From positions 62,001-126,000 of the forward strand of contig NZ_PYVX01000006.1 in the NCBI RefSeq assembly GCF_003056305.1: a DNA stretch of 64,000 nt. The letters run 5' to 3'. A program made the translations under genes and the position numbers. Shown piece after piece: positions 13,714 to 22,595 of this stretch. This DNA is from Halomonas denitrificans. GTDB lineage: Bacteria; Pseudomonadota; Gammaproteobacteria; Pseudomonadales; Halomonadaceae. Below the pieces are notes generated by a model that had not been told where the DNA came from, made no database searches, and saw only the letters and a program-made list of their open reading frames with translations. Each line of letters starts with the position of its first letter. The stretch's first letter is position 1.

Positions 13714-14502
13714 TCAGGGCGTCAACACCGACGACACCAGCAGCTGCGTGTAGGCGTGCTGCGGGTCGTCGAGGATCTGGTCGGTCAGGCCGGCTTCCAC
13801 CACCCGGCCGCGGCGCATCACCATCAGCCGGTCGGCGAGCAGCCGGGCGACGGCCAGGTCGTGGGTGACCAGCACCACCGAGAGGCCGAGCTCGCGCACC
13901 AGGGTGCGCAGCATGTCGAGCAGCCGCGCCTGCACCGAGACGTCCAGCCCGCCGGTGGGCTCGTCCATGAACACCAGCCGCGGCCGGGTGACCAGGGTGC
14001 GGGCGATCTGCAGGCGCTGCTGCATGCCGCCGGAGAAGTGCTGGGGGGCGTCGTCGATGCGGCCCGGATCGAGCTCGACGCGGCCCATCCAGTCCTGGCC
14101 GGCGGCGCGCAGCTGACCGTAGTGGCGCTCGCCCAGGGCCATCAGCCGCTCGCCGATGTTGGCGCCGGCGGAGACGCCCAGGCGCAGGCCGTCGCGGGGA
14201 TTCTGGTGGACCAGGCCCCACTCCATGCGCAGCAGCGCCCGGCGGCGCGCCTCGCCGATGGCGTAGAGGTCGAGCTCGCCCTCATGCGCGTGGTAGACGA
14301 CCCGGCCGGCGTCGGGGGCCTCCATGCCGCAAAGGGTGCGCAGCAGGGTCGACTTGCCGGAGCCGGACTCGCCGACGATGCCCAGCACCTCGCCGCTGCG
14401 CAGCGCGAAGTCGATGCCCTCACAGCCCTTGCCGGGGCCATAGAGGCGGGTGAGGTCGCGCGCCTCGAGCAGGGTGGGACGATCGAGCTGGGGGCACTTC
14501 AT
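13714..14502 (-). CDS. phnK: C-P lyase complex ATP-binding subunit PhnK
   Basis: 262-residue ABC-type ATPase that binds the PhnGHIJ core through PhnJ. Walker [12 protein letters not shown], signature HFSGGMQQRLQIART and Walker B RLVFMDEPTGGLDV are all intact. The start at 14502 overlaps the phnJ stop as ATGA and has AGGAGG upstream. Longer in-frame extensions would run into phnJ and show no conservation with the family. Confidence 0.93.
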   Translation of the reverse strand: MKCPQLDRPTLLEARDLTRLYGPGKGCEGIDFALRSGEVLGIVGESGSGKSTLLRTLCGMEAPDAGRVVYHAHEGELDLYAIGEARRRALLRMEWGLVHQNPRDGLRLGVSAGANIGERLMALGERHYGQLRAAGQDWMGRVELDPGRIDDAPQHFSGGMQQRLQIARTLVTRPRLVFMDEPTGGLDVSVQARLLDMLRTLVRELGLSVVLVTHDLAVARLLADRLMVMRRGRVVEAGLTDQILDDPQHAYTQLLVSSVLTP

Positions 14503-15332
14503 GCCACCTCCTCCTGACGGTTCTGGCAGTAGTCGGTATCCGAGCAGACGAACATGCGCCCGCCGCGGTCGTCGGTGATCACCTCGTCGAGGAAGCTGTC
14601 CCGGGCGCCGCACAGCGCGCAGGGGGCGTCCCACTCCTGGATCTCGAAGGGGTGGTCCTCGAAATCCAGGCTCTCCACCCGGGTGTGCGGCGGGATGGCG
14701 TAGAGGCGCTTCTCGCGGCCAGCGCCGAACAGCATCAGCGCCTCACTCATGTGCAGCTTGGGGTTGTCGAACTTGGGGATCGGCGAGGGATCGGTCACGT
14801 AGCGGCCGTCGACCTTCACCGGGTAGGCGTAGGTGGTGGCGATATGACCGTGGCGGGCGATGTCCTCGTAGAGCTTGACGTGCATGACCCCGTACTCCTC
14901 CAGGGCGTGCATCATCCGCGTCTCCTCCTCGCTGGGCTCGATGAAGCGCAGCGGCTCGGGGATCGGCACCTGAAAGACCAGGATCTGCCCGGCGGCGAGC
15001 GGCGTCTCGGGGATGCGGTGGCGGGTCTGGATGACGTTGGCGTCGGCGGTGGCGGTGGTGGTCTCCACCCCGGCCACCCGCTCGAAGAAGGCGCGGATGC
15101 TCACCGCGTTGGTGGTGTCGTCGGCGCCCTGGTCGATCACCTTGAGCACGTCCTCCTCGCCAAGGATGCTGGCGGTGAGCTGCATGCCACCAGTGCCCCA
15201 GCCGTAGGGCATGGGCATCTCGCGGCCGCCGAAGGGGACCTGGTAGCCGGGGATCGCCACCGCCTTGAGCAGGCCGCGACGGATCATGCGCTTGGTCTGC
15301 TCGTCGAGGTAGGCGAAGTTGTAGCCGTTCAT
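14499..15332 (-). CDS. phnJ: Alpha-D-ribose 1-methylphosphonate 5-phosphate C-P lyase PhnJ
   Basis: 277-residue radical-SAM catalytic subunit that cleaves the carbon-phosphorus bond. The conserved C-terminal cysteines are at about 238, 241, 263 and 269 (CALCGARD and CSDTDYC), each three residues before the E. coli positions 241, 244, 266 and 272. The cluster and the catalytic cysteine (E. coli Cys272) are therefore intact. The start at 15332 (MNGYNFAYLDEQTKRMIRR) overlaps the phnI stop as ATGA. Confidence 0.96.
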   Translation of the reverse strand: MNGYNFAYLDEQTKRMIRRGLLKAVAIPGYQVPFGGREMPMPYGWGTGGMQLTASILGEEDVLKVIDQGADDTTNAVSIRAFFERVAGVETTTATADANVIQTRHRIPETPLAAGQILVFQVPIPEPLRFIEPSEEETRMMHALEEYGVMHVKLYEDIARHGHIATTYAYPVKVDGRYVTDPSPIPKFDNPKLHMSEALMLFGAGREKRLYAIPPHTRVESLDFEDHPFEIQEWDAPCALCGARDSFLDEVITDDRGGRMFVCSDTDYCQNRQEEVA

Positions 15333-16447
15333 GCCTGGGGCTCCTCTGCGGGCGTCTCGGCGGGGGCGCTGGGTGCACTCTCGTGGCGCGCGACGTGGTC
15401 GCGGCGCAGCCGGCGCAGCAGCTCCAGCTCGGACTGGAAGTCGACGTAGTGGGGCAGCTTGAGATGGGAGACGAAGCCCGAGGCCTCGACGCTGTCGGCA
15501 TGCGCCAGCACGAACTCGGCCTGCTGGGCCGGGCCCTGGACCGGCTCGCCGAGCTCCTCGGCGCGCAGCGCCCGGTCGACCAGCGCCATGGCCATGCCCT
15601 TGCGCTCGTTGCGCCCGAAGGCCAGGCCGTAGCCGCGGGTGAACTGGGGCGCGGCCTCCCGGGAGCCGCCGAACTGGTTGATCATCTGGCACTCGCTGAG
15701 GGTGATCTCGCCGAGGCAGACCGGCGCCTCGCGCTCCTCGACCACGATCTCCACCTCCACGGCGCCGATGCGGATCTCGCCGGCGAAGGGGTGGTTGCGG
15801 CCGTAGCCGCGCTGGGTGGAGTAGCCCAGCGCCAGCAGATAGCCCTCGTCGCCCCGGGCCAGCATCTGCAGGCGGGTGGCGCGATCCACCGGGAAGTCGG
15901 GCGGGTCGCGGGTGATGTCGTAGGGCGCGGCGCCGTCGTCCACCTCGCGCTCGACCAGCCCCTCGTCGTCGAGCAGCTCGAGGATCTGCGGGCAGGCCTC
16001 CAGGGCCTGCTCGGCCCGGGCGGGCTCGGGGGTCTCGCCCTCGGCCAGCTGCATGAAGTCGAGCAGCCGATGGGTGTAGTCATAGGTCGGCCCGAGCACC
16101 TGGCCGCCGGGGATGTCCTTGTAGGTGGCGCTGATGCGCCGCTCGACGCGCATGGCATCGGTGTCGACGGGCACGGTCTCGGCCAGGCGCGGCAGGGTGG
16201 TGCGGTAGGCGCGCAGCAGGAACACCGCCTCCACCAGGTCGCCGCTGGCCTGCTTGAGGGCCAGGGCGGCGAGCTCGGGATCGTAGAGCGAGGCCTCGGC
16301 CATCACCCGGTCCACGGCCAGGTTGAGCTGGCCGGCGATCTGGTCGACCGAGAGCTCGGGCCGGTCGCGCTCGCCGCGGCGGCGATCCGCCAGCCAGCGG
16401 TGGGCGTTGGCGATGGCCTGCTCGCCGCCCTTCACTGCGACATACAT
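15329..16447 (-). CDS. phnI: C-P lyase core subunit PhnI
   Basis: 372-residue subunit that forms the PhnG2H2I2J2 core. With PhnG, H and L it exchanges the adenine of ATP for the phosphonate to give ribose 1-phosphonate triphosphate. The start MYVAVKGGEQAIANAHRWL at 16447 is typical of PhnI; it overlaps the phnH end by 16 bases. Conserved motifs GYGRNHPFAGEIR and SHLKLPHYVDFQSEL are present. The C-terminal tail is short, Pro/Ala-rich and probably disordered. Confidence 0.94.
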   Translation of the reverse strand: MYVAVKGGEQAIANAHRWLADRRRGERDRPELSVDQIAGQLNLAVDRVMAEASLYDPELAALALKQASGDLVEAVFLLRAYRTTLPRLAETVPVDTDAMRVERRISATYKDIPGGQVLGPTYDYTHRLLDFMQLAEGETPEPARAEQALEACPQILELLDDEGLVEREVDDGAAPYDITRDPPDFPVDRATRLQMLARGDEGYLLALGYSTQRGYGRNHPFAGEIRIGAVEVEIVVEEREAPVCLGEITLSECQMINQFGGSREAAPQFTRGYGLAFGRNERKGMAMALVDRALRAEELGEPVQGPAQQAEFVLAHADSVEASGFVSHLKLPHYVDFQSELELLRRLRRDHVARHESAPSAPAETPAEEPQA

Positions 16448-17064
16448 GCGCTGTCCTCCTGTGGCTGACCGAGGGCCTGGGCCTCGAGTCGGGTGCTGCG
16501 GGGAATCGCCGCCAGGCGCTCGCCGCAGGTGAGAATGGCGTCCAGGCCTCGGGGGAAGCGGGCCCGGTTGGCGGCCAGGCGCCGCATCAGCGGCGCCGCC
16601 GCGCCGACCTCCAGGGTGCGGGTGCCGGGGATGCCGGGCCCGGCGAGCCGCCAGGGGCCCTCCTCGGCGAGGGCGTCGAGCACCACCAGCAGGGTGGTGC
16701 TGCGATCGGGGTAGGCGTCGCTGCCCTCGGCGAAGGCCGGGGCAGGTGCGCTCAGGCTCGCCGGGGTGACCAGGGCGAAGTCGGCCTCCTCGGGGGCCGC
16801 GGTGACCCGACAGCCGGTATGGAAGCCGAGCGCATCGATGAGCCCGCCGGCCTCGAGGCCCGGGGCGATCCACAGCCGGGTCTCGAGGTCGCACAGCGCC
16901 AGCAGGGTGCCCCAGAGGGCGGCGCCGATGGCGGCGTCATCGGGCACCGCGGGCGCCTCGGCGACCTGCAGGGTGCCGGGCTCGGCCATGGCGGCGAGCA
17001 CCCGGCGGAACTGGCGTTGGCCGTCGTGGACGGGATCGGGGAAGGCCTTCCAGCGCATCGTCAT
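16432..17064 (-). CDS. phnH: C-P lyase core subunit PhnH
   Basis: 210-residue core subunit. The N-terminal FPDPVHDGQRQFRRVLAAMA and central LLALCDLETRLWI segments are characteristic of PhnH. The start at 17064 overlaps the phnG stop as ATGA; a second ATG lies two codons downstream. The 3' end overlaps phnI by 16 bases, so the two are probably translationally coupled. Confidence 0.92.
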   Translation of the reverse strand: MTMRWKAFPDPVHDGQRQFRRVLAAMAEPGTLQVAEAPAVPDDAAIGAALWGTLLALCDLETRLWIAPGLEAGGLIDALGFHTGCRVTAAPEEADFALVTPASLSAPAPAFAEGSDAYPDRSTTLLVVLDALAEEGPWRLAGPGIPGTRTLEVGAAAPLMRRLAANRARFPRGLDAILTCGERLAAIPRSTRLEAQALGQPQEDSACMSQ

Positions 17065-17516
17065 TCGCCTCTTACCAGGGTGAAGAAGTCCACGCGGGTC
17101 GCCGCCGCCGTGCGCGAGGCCGCCTCGCGGCCCTCGGCCAGCGACGCGGCCAGCGGGTCGATCAGCTCGACGTCGATGCGCGCGGCCCAATCGGGGCGCT
17201 GGGCGCAGGCGTCGACCAGGGCGATCAGCTCGGCGTGGCGGTGGTCGCGGCCGGCCACCCAGCCGTGGCCCATCGCCTCGTCGTCGTCCAGCGCCACGCT
17301 GGCGCGGCTCAGGGTCATCTCGCCGAGATTGAAGGCGTTGCCGGTGCCGCCCATGCGGCCGCGCACCATCGCCATACCTGTCTCGGGGCCGCGCACGCAG
17401 CGGTAGTCGGCGGCGAGGGCCAGTTCGGCCCAGCGCGCCTCGAGGCGCTCGCGGGGCGTCAACGCGAGGACGCGCTGGCGCTCGGCCGGGGTCCGTCGGG
17501 AGGGCGTCTGCTTCAT
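17061..17516 (-). CDS. phnG: C-P lyase core subunit PhnG
   Basis: 151-residue small core subunit, recognised from VRGPETGMAMVRGRMGGTG, NAFNLGEMTLSRASV and GHGWVAGRDHRHAELIALVD. Its start overlaps the phnF stop as ATGA and its end overlaps phnH in the same way. It is needed with PhnH, PhnI and PhnL for the nucleosidase-like first step. Confidence 0.93.
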   Translation of the reverse strand: MKQTPSRRTPAERQRVLALTPRERLEARWAELALAADYRCVRGPETGMAMVRGRMGGTGNAFNLGEMTLSRASVALDDDEAMGHGWVAGRDHRHAELIALVDACAQRPDWAARIDVELIDPLAASLAEGREAASRTAAATRVDFFTLVRGE

Positions 17517-18268
17517 GAAAAAACCTCGTCGGGGGTCATCGAAGAAGGGGGAGCGTCGAAGTCGATGTGGTAGGCCAGGCGGTCGGCCCGGGCGCGGCCC
17601 TCCGAGACCTCCACCAGGGCGCCCTGGGCATCGACGTTGTCGCTGGTCAGCGCCAGCAACGGCGCGCGATGGGCGCACTGCAGCAGCCGGCTGTCGTCGG
17701 GGTCGGCGGCGAGCGCCTCGATGCGCACCCGACGACGGCTCAGGTGCAGGCCGTAGTGCTGGGCGAGCAGCGCCCGAGTGGAGCCGCCGCGGTAGCGCTC
17801 GCTGAAGCCCGGCACCCGGTCCGGATCGAACCAGTGGCGAATCCGCAGCAGCGGGGCGTCGTCGACGTGGCGCAGCGTCTCCACGCAGAGCAGGGGCTCG
17901 CCGGGGGCCCGCGCGAAGCGCCGGGCGATCGCCTCGGGCGCCTCGCGCAGGCCCTGGGCGAGGCAGCGGGTCTCGCTGGCCAGGCCCTGCTCGGCGAGGT
18001 TGTGGGTGACCTTGCTGCCGGCGGTGAGGGCGTAGTCCAGGCGGCGGTCGACCACCTGGGTGCCGCGCCCCTGGTGGCGGGTGACCATGCCGGCGGCGAC
18101 CAGCTCGTCCAGGGCCCGGCGCACGGTGTGGCGATTGACGGCGAAGCGCCGGGCCAGCTGCGCCTCGCCGGGCAGCAGCTCGCCGGGGGCATAGTCGGCA
18201 CGCACCTCCCGGGCCAGGGTCTCGGCCAGGGTGCGGTAGCGGGGCTCGCGGACGACTTGTCTAGACAT
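17513..18268 (-). CDS. phnF: GntR-family phosphonate regulator PhnF
   Basis: 251-residue GntR regulator of the HutC/FarR subfamily. The winged HTH lies at about residues 10-75 (LLPGEAQLARRFAVNRHTVR) and a UTRA ligand domain at about 95-240. The start at 18268 (ATG TCT AGA CAA) lies inside a palindrome near-identical to one upstream of phnC, implying autoregulation. It is 23 bp after phnE and overlaps phnG, so it sits in the middle of the operon it probably controls. Confidence 0.92.
   Translation of the reverse strand: MSRQVVREPRYRTLAETLAREVRADYAPGELLPGEAQLARRFAVNRHTVRRALDELVAAGMVTRHQGRGTQVVDRRLDYALTAGSKVTHNLAEQGLASETRCLAQGLREAPEAIARRFARAPGEPLLCVETLRHVDDAPLLRIRHWFDPDRVPGFSERYRGGSTRALLAQHYGLHLSRRRVRIEALAADPDDSRLLQCAHRAPLLALTSDNVDAQGALVEVSEGRARADRLAYHIDFDAPPSSMTPDEVFS
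18257..18268. promoter_or_regulatory. Predicted PhnF operator overlapping phnF start codon
   Basis: TTGTCTAGACAT, with core TGTCTAGACA at 18258-18267. It fits the GTnTAnAC consensus bound by HutC-type GntR regulators and differs from the phnC upstream site only at the last base. It covers codons 1-4 of phnF. Confidence 0.68.
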
Positions 18269-18291
18269 GTCGGCTCCTGGAAAAAAGCGCT

Positions 18292-19083
18292 TCAGATGAA
18301 GCGCTTGCGTACGAACTGGGAGGCCATGTCGAGCAGCGTCACGGCGACGATGATCACCAGCATGATGGTGGCCGTCTCGGCGTACTGGAAACCGCGCATG
18401 GTCTCCCACAGCGCCACGCCGATGCCGCCACCGCCGACCATGCCGAGCACGGTGGCCGAGCGGATGTTGGACTCGAAGCGGTAGAGGCTCACCGAGATCC
18501 ATAGCGGCAGCACCTGGGGGATCAGCCCGAAGACGATCTCCTCGATGCGCCCCGCCCCGGTGACGCGGATGCCCTCCATGGGGCCGGCCTCGCTGGCCTC
18601 GACGGCCTCGGAGAAGAGCTTGGCGAGCACGCCGGTGGTGTGGACGAACAGCGCCAGGGTGCCGGCGAAGGGGCCGAGGCCGACCGCCACCACGAAGAGC
18701 ATGGCGAAGACCAGCTCGTTGATGGCGCGGCAGGCGTCCATCAGCCGGCGCACGGGCTGGTGGACCCACCAGGGGGTGAGGTTCTCCGACGACAGCAGGC
18801 TGGCCGGGATGGCCACCAGCACGGCCAGCAGGGTGCCCCAGATGGCGATCTGGATGGTCACCATCATCTGGTCGACGTAGTGGCCGAGGTTGCCGAACTG
18901 CAGCGGGAAGAAGTCGCCGACCAGCTCGCCCATGTTGTCGGCGTTGGTGACCAGCAGCGAGGGCTGCATCTCGGCGCCCTGCCAGGCCCAGGAGAGCACT
19001 CCCAGGGTGATGGCCCAGCCCAGCAGGGTGGTCCAGCCACGCTTGCCGGCCGCGGCGTCGCTCAGGGTGGAGGTGTGATGCAT
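18292..19083 (-). CDS. phnE: Phosphonate ABC transporter permease PhnE
   Basis: 263-residue inner-membrane permease with about six membrane segments and the permease-ATPase coupling region [20 protein letters not shown]. It pairs with PhnC (ATPase) and PhnD (binding protein) to import phosphonates. There is a single phnE gene rather than tandem copies. It lies 53 bp downstream of phnD and 23 bp upstream of phnF. Confidence 0.93.
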   Translation of the reverse strand: MHHTSTLSDAAAGKRGWTTLLGWAITLGVLSWAWQGAEMQPSLLVTNADNMGELVGDFFPLQFGNLGHYVDQMMVTIQIAIWGTLLAVLVAIPASLLSSENLTPWWVHQPVRRLMDACRAINELVFAMLFVVAVGLGPFAGTLALFVHTTGVLAKLFSEAVEASEAGPMEGIRVTGAGRIEEIVFGLIPQVLPLWISVSLYRFESNIRSATVLGMVGGGGIGVALWETMRGFQYAETATIMLVIIVAVTLLDMASQFVRKRFI

Positions 19084-19136
19084 GACGCGTTGCTCCAGGG
19101 GGAGGGCACCGCCCTCCCCGGTTCCGGTGGATCGGC

Positions 19137-20156
19137 TCAGCTGGCCTGGGCGTGGGTGGCGTCGGCCTTGGCGGCCTCGGCCGCCTCGAGGCGCGCGTTC
19201 AGCTCGTCGAGGCGAGCGTCGAACTCGGCCAGGGCGGCCTCACGCTCCTCGGCGGAGAGGCTCTCGTCGGCGGCCACCTGGGCGCGCTCCTTGAACAGCT
19301 CGAGCTGGCGGATCGGCAGCAGCTGGTCGTTGGTCGAGGGGTCGAAGCCGGACCACTGCAGGGCCTCGAGGATCGCCTGCTCGCCCTCGCTCTCGCCGTA
19401 GGCGTAGAAGAAGTCGCGCAGCTCGCCCTTGAGTGCCTCGGGGAGGTTCTCGCGCCACACCAGCGGGTCGGAGGGGATCAGCGGCGACTTCCAGATCACC
19501 TTGAGCTGCTCGGCCTTGTCCGGGTGCACCTGCTCCAGGCGCTCCATGCTCTCGGTGTTGAAGGTGGCGACGTCGACCTGGCCGTTGGCCACCGAGAGGG
19601 CGTTGGTCTCGTGGCTGGAGTTCAGGGTGCGCTCGAAGGCCGTGGCGGCATCGACGCCGTTCTGGGCGAAGACGTAGTAGCCCGGCACCAGGAAGCCGGA
19701 GGTGGAGTTCGGGTCGCCGTTGCCGAAGATCAGCTCGTCGGCGTTGGCCAGGACGTCGTCGACGCTCTCGAGGTCGCTGTCCCGGTGAGTGATCATCAGG
19801 CTCCAGTAGCCCGGCGCGCCGTTGGCGGCCACGGTCTGGGCGAAGATCTCGCCGCCGGCACGGTCCACGGCCTCCATGGCGGACTTGTTGCCGTACCAGG
19901 CCAGGTCGATCTGGTCGAAGCGCATGGCCTGGATCACCGCCGCGTAGTCGGTGGCGAAGAAGGGCTCGACCTCGCGATCCAGCGCCTCGGAGAGGTCGTC
20001 GAGAAAGGGATCCCACAGCGGCGTCTGGTTCTGGCTCGACTCGGTGGAGATGATGCCGAACTTCAGCGGCGCCTCGGCGGCGACGAAGGGGCTGGCCAGC
20101 AGGGTCGCGCCGGCGATCAGCGGCAGGGACAGGCGGCGCAGGGACGGGAATGACAT
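19137..20156 (-). CDS. phnD: Phosphonate-binding periplasmic protein PhnD
   Basis: 339-residue solute-binding protein. A Sec signal peptide (residues 1 to about 27, ending FVAAEA) is followed by the PhnD fold. Conserved [27 protein letters not shown] and [17 protein letters not shown] line the 2-aminoethylphosphonate/phosphonate pocket in the family. The C-terminal 40 residues are a charged Glu/Ala-rich helix. The start at 20156 has AGGAGA upstream. A much longer frame reading back through phnC is not real. Confidence 0.94.
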   Translation of the reverse strand: MSFPSLRRLSLPLIAGATLLASPFVAAEAPLKFGIISTESSQNQTPLWDPFLDDLSEALDREVEPFFATDYAAVIQAMRFDQIDLAWYGNKSAMEAVDRAGGEIFAQTVAANGAPGYWSLMITHRDSDLESVDDVLANADELIFGNGDPNSTSGFLVPGYYVFAQNGVDAATAFERTLNSSHETNALSVANGQVDVATFNTESMERLEQVHPDKAEQLKVIWKSPLIPSDPLVWRENLPEALKGELRDFFYAYGESEGEQAILEALQWSGFDPSTNDQLLPIRQLELFKERAQVAADESLSAEEREAALAEFDARLDELNARLEAAEAAKADATHAQAS

Positions 20157-20191
20157 GGGAGTTCTCCTCGGGTGGTGAAGCCTGGCGAAAG

Positions 20192-21016
20192 TCAGCCCAG
20201 GGCGCCGACGGGCGCCGTGAGGTCGACAGAGGGGGTGCGCGCCTTGAGCTCGTCGAGCCCGGCGTTCTCGTAGAGGGCGGTGAGTCGGGTGTCGGTGAGC
20301 GCCTCGATGGGGCCATCGAAGTAGAGGCGGCCATCCTTGAGGGCGATGGCGCGCCGGCAGAAGCACCGCGCGACCTCGACCTGGTGCAGGGTGATCACCA
20401 CGGTGCGGCCGTCCTCCTCGTTGATGCGCGCGAGGATCTGCATCACCTCCTGGGCGCTGCGCGGGTCCAGCGAGGCGATGGGCTCGTCGGCGAGGATCAC
20501 GTCGGCGTCCTGCATCAGTACCCGGGCGATCGCCACCCGCTGCATCTGGCCGCCGGAGAGGGTGTTGGCGCGCTGGTCGGCCAGCGCCTCGATGCCGACC
20601 CGAGCCAGGGCGCGGCGCGCCATGGCCCGCTCCTCCTCGGTGAAGCGCCCGAGCAGGGCGCGGCCACGGGGCATCGAGCCCAGGCGTCCCACCAGCACGT
20701 TGGTGAGCACGCTCAGCCGCCCCACCAGGTTGAACTGCTGGAAGATGTAGCCGGTGCGGCAGCGTTCGGGGCGGGTGGCCCGCGCCAGCCGGCCGCCGGC
20801 CTGGACCTCGCGCCCCTGCAGGCGGACGCGGCCGCCGTGGCGGTCGCCCCGGGTCAGGCCGATCAGGTGACGCAGCAGGGTGGACTTGCCGGAGCCGGAG
20901 GGCCCGATCAGGGCGACCATCTCGCCGGGGTGGATCTCGAAGTCGATGTCGCGCAGCACCGCATGCTGCCCGAAGGTCTTGCTCAGTCGCTCGACGATGA
21001 TGCTGGGAATCGACAT
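20192..21016 (-). CDS. phnC: Phosphonate ABC transporter ATPase PhnC
   Basis: 274-residue ABC transporter ATPase with Walker [12 protein letters not shown] (about residues 39-49), signature [16 protein letters not shown] and Walker [13 protein letters not shown]. First gene of the phn operon; the ATG at 21016 has AGGAGAGG upstream. A PhnF-type palindrome lies 54 bp upstream. Confidence 0.95.
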   Translation of the reverse strand: MSIPSIIVERLSKTFGQHAVLRDIDFEIHPGEMVALIGPSGSGKSTLLRHLIGLTRGDRHGGRVRLQGREVQAGGRLARATRPERCRTGYIFQQFNLVGRLSVLTNVLVGRLGSMPRGRALLGRFTEEERAMARRALARVGIEALADQRANTLSGGQMQRVAIARVLMQDADVILADEPIASLDPRSAQEVMQILARINEEDGRTVVITLHQVEVARCFCRRAIALKDGRLYFDGPIEALTDTRLTALYENAGLDELKARTPSVDLTAPVGALG

Positions 21017-21069
21017 GACGCCTCTCCTCTTGGAATGGCATCAGTGTCGCGGCGGCAGATGAAGGCCAC

Positions 21070-21081
21070 TTGTCTAGACAA
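21070..21081. promoter_or_regulatory. Predicted PhnF operator upstream of phnC
   Basis: TTGTCTAGACAA is a perfect 12-bp palindrome upstream of phnC. On the minus strand a TTGTCA at about 21092-21097 could be a -35 element with a poor -10 (TAGACA) inside the palindrome, so bound PhnF would block polymerase; the promoter reading is tentative. A near-copy overlaps the phnF start. Confidence 0.75.
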
Positions 21082-21308
21082 TGGCAGTCTGGTGACAATT
21101 TCGACCGCCCGCGCCGGCACCGGGGCCGGTGTCGGCGAATCAAGGCCTATACAATCAGAGGGTTAGCAAGGCATGTCATCCGGCCGACACGCCGATGACA
21201 CCGCGCCGTCATGGAATGGCGAACGGCCTCGGGAAGGATAGGGGGCGGAGAAAGGCCGCGTACGGCCGGGGGATTCGCGGGCAGAGAGAGGCGAGGTGCG
21301 AGCGGCGG

Positions 21309-21536
21309 CTACTCCTCGCCGCGTTGACGGGCCAGCGCCTTGCGCGCCTTGTTGCGCCGGTAGAGCCGCACCAGGGCGATGCCCAGGGCGAAGACGATCA
21401 TCGCCGCCAGGGTCCAGCCCTGCCAGGGCCGCGCCGCATCGCCCATCACGGTCTCGAGGGTGAGGATCAGGATGAAGCCCAGGGCCTGGCTGGCGATGGC
21501 CAGGGCGCGCAGGGTATCGAAGGCCGGTCGTGACAT
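21309..21536 (-). CDS. Small two-helix membrane protein
   Basis: 75-residue protein with two hydrophobic segments (about residues 10-30 and 40-58) followed by a basic tail RRNKARKALARQRGEE, so the C-terminus is probably cytoplasmic. No family recognised with confidence. It stands alone between the phn operon promoter and the divergent TlpA-like gene. Codon use and GC match its neighbours. Confidence 0.65.
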   Translation of the reverse strand: MSRPAFDTLRALAIASQALGFILILTLETVMGDAARPWQGWTLAAMIVFALGIALVRLYRRNKARKALARQRGEE

Positions 21537-21651
21537 GCTTGCTCCCGCTGGATGACAGCCCTGCCCGCCGGCAGTAGGCTTGGCGAAACGAATGCGCCCA
21601 GTGTAACCGCTGCGGCCCCCGCCGCCGACCTCTCGGAGCCACTACCACGAC

Positions 21652-22452
21652 ATGGATGCCATCGCCCTGGGGCCGCTGCTGATCGCCCTGCCGCGCCTCT
21701 ATGCCTTCCTCGCCGCCCTGGTGCTGCTCGGCGCCAGCGCCCTGCTCCTCGGCCTGCCGCGCCGCCGCCACGCCCGCTGGTTCAACGGCCTGCTGGTGGC
21801 CTGGCTGATCGGCGCCCGCCTCGGCCACGTGGCGCTGAACGCCGGCCCCTACCTGGAGGCGCCGCTGGACGCCCTCAAGCTCTGGCAGCCCGGCTACCAC
21901 GGCCTCTGGGGGCTACTCGCGGCGCTGGCCTGGACGGGCTGGACGCTCCGCGACCGGCTGGGGGCGATGCTCGGCGGCATGGGCCTGGCGCTCGGGGTCT
22001 CGCTTTTATGGCTCGCGCTGGTGACCCTGGCACCGCTGGGCGGCGGCATGGCCCTGCGCGAGCTGCCGGACCTCACGCTGGAGAACCTCGAGGGGGAGCC
22101 CGTGAACCTCGCCGCCCTCGAGGGCGAGACGGTGATCGTCAACCTCTGGGCCACCTGGTGCCCGCCCTGCCGGCGCGAGATGCCGATCCTGGCCGAGGCC
22201 GATGCCCGGGAGGACGTGAGCGTGGTGATCGTCAACCAGGGCGAGACACTGCTTGAGGCGGTGCGCTACCTCGACGAGCAGGGCCTGGACTTCCGCCATG
22301 CGCTGCTCGACCCGCGCCAGCAACTGATGGTGCTCGCCGAGTCGCCGGGGCTGCCCACCACCCTGCTCTTCGACGCCGAGGGGCGCGCCCGCGAGCAGCA
22401 CGTCGGCGAGCTGACCCGCGCCCAGCTCTCGGCCTGGCTGGACGAGCGCTGA
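21652..22452 (+). CDS. TlpA-like membrane-anchored thioredoxin
   Basis: 266-residue protein with about four hydrophobic helices in the first 130 residues, followed by a TlpA/ResA thioredoxin domain facing the periplasm. The redox motif WATWCPPCRREMP is intact. The N-terminal part (GLLVAWLIGARLGHV then LGGMGLALGVSLLWLALV) resembles the prolipoprotein diacylglyceryl transferase fold seen in some thioredoxin fusions; that resemblance is tentative. Probable role: reduction or delivery of disulphides for cytochrome or envelope protein maturation. It is 143 bp upstream of rapA. Confidence 0.85.
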   Translation: MDAIALGPLLIALPRLYAFLAALVLLGASALLLGLPRRRHARWFNGLLVAWLIGARLGHVALNAGPYLEAPLDALKLWQPGYHGLWGLLAALAWTGWTLRDRLGAMLGGMGLALGVSLLWLALVTLAPLGGGMALRELPDLTLENLEGEPVNLAALEGETVIVNLWATWCPPCRREMPILAEADAREDVSVVIVNQGETLLEAVRYLDEQGLDFRHALLDPRQQLMVLAESPGLPTTLLFDAEGRAREQHVGELTRAQLSAWLDER

Positions 22453-22595
22453 ACCGCCGCGGGGCGATCGCCCAGTGATCGGTGCCTGGACGCTTAAGCC
22501 GCGTCGGGCTTTGCTGTAAGATACCGCGCCCTGTCGCCGCCGGGCCGGGTGTGGCCAGCGGCAACGAACCGATCCCAAGCATCCCCCGAGGCATC

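Noticed and set aside
19137..21143. Single 668-residue protein spanning phnD and the phnC region
   Set aside because: Frame continues by chance back through phnC; signal peptide and ribosome-binding site place the phnD start at 20156.
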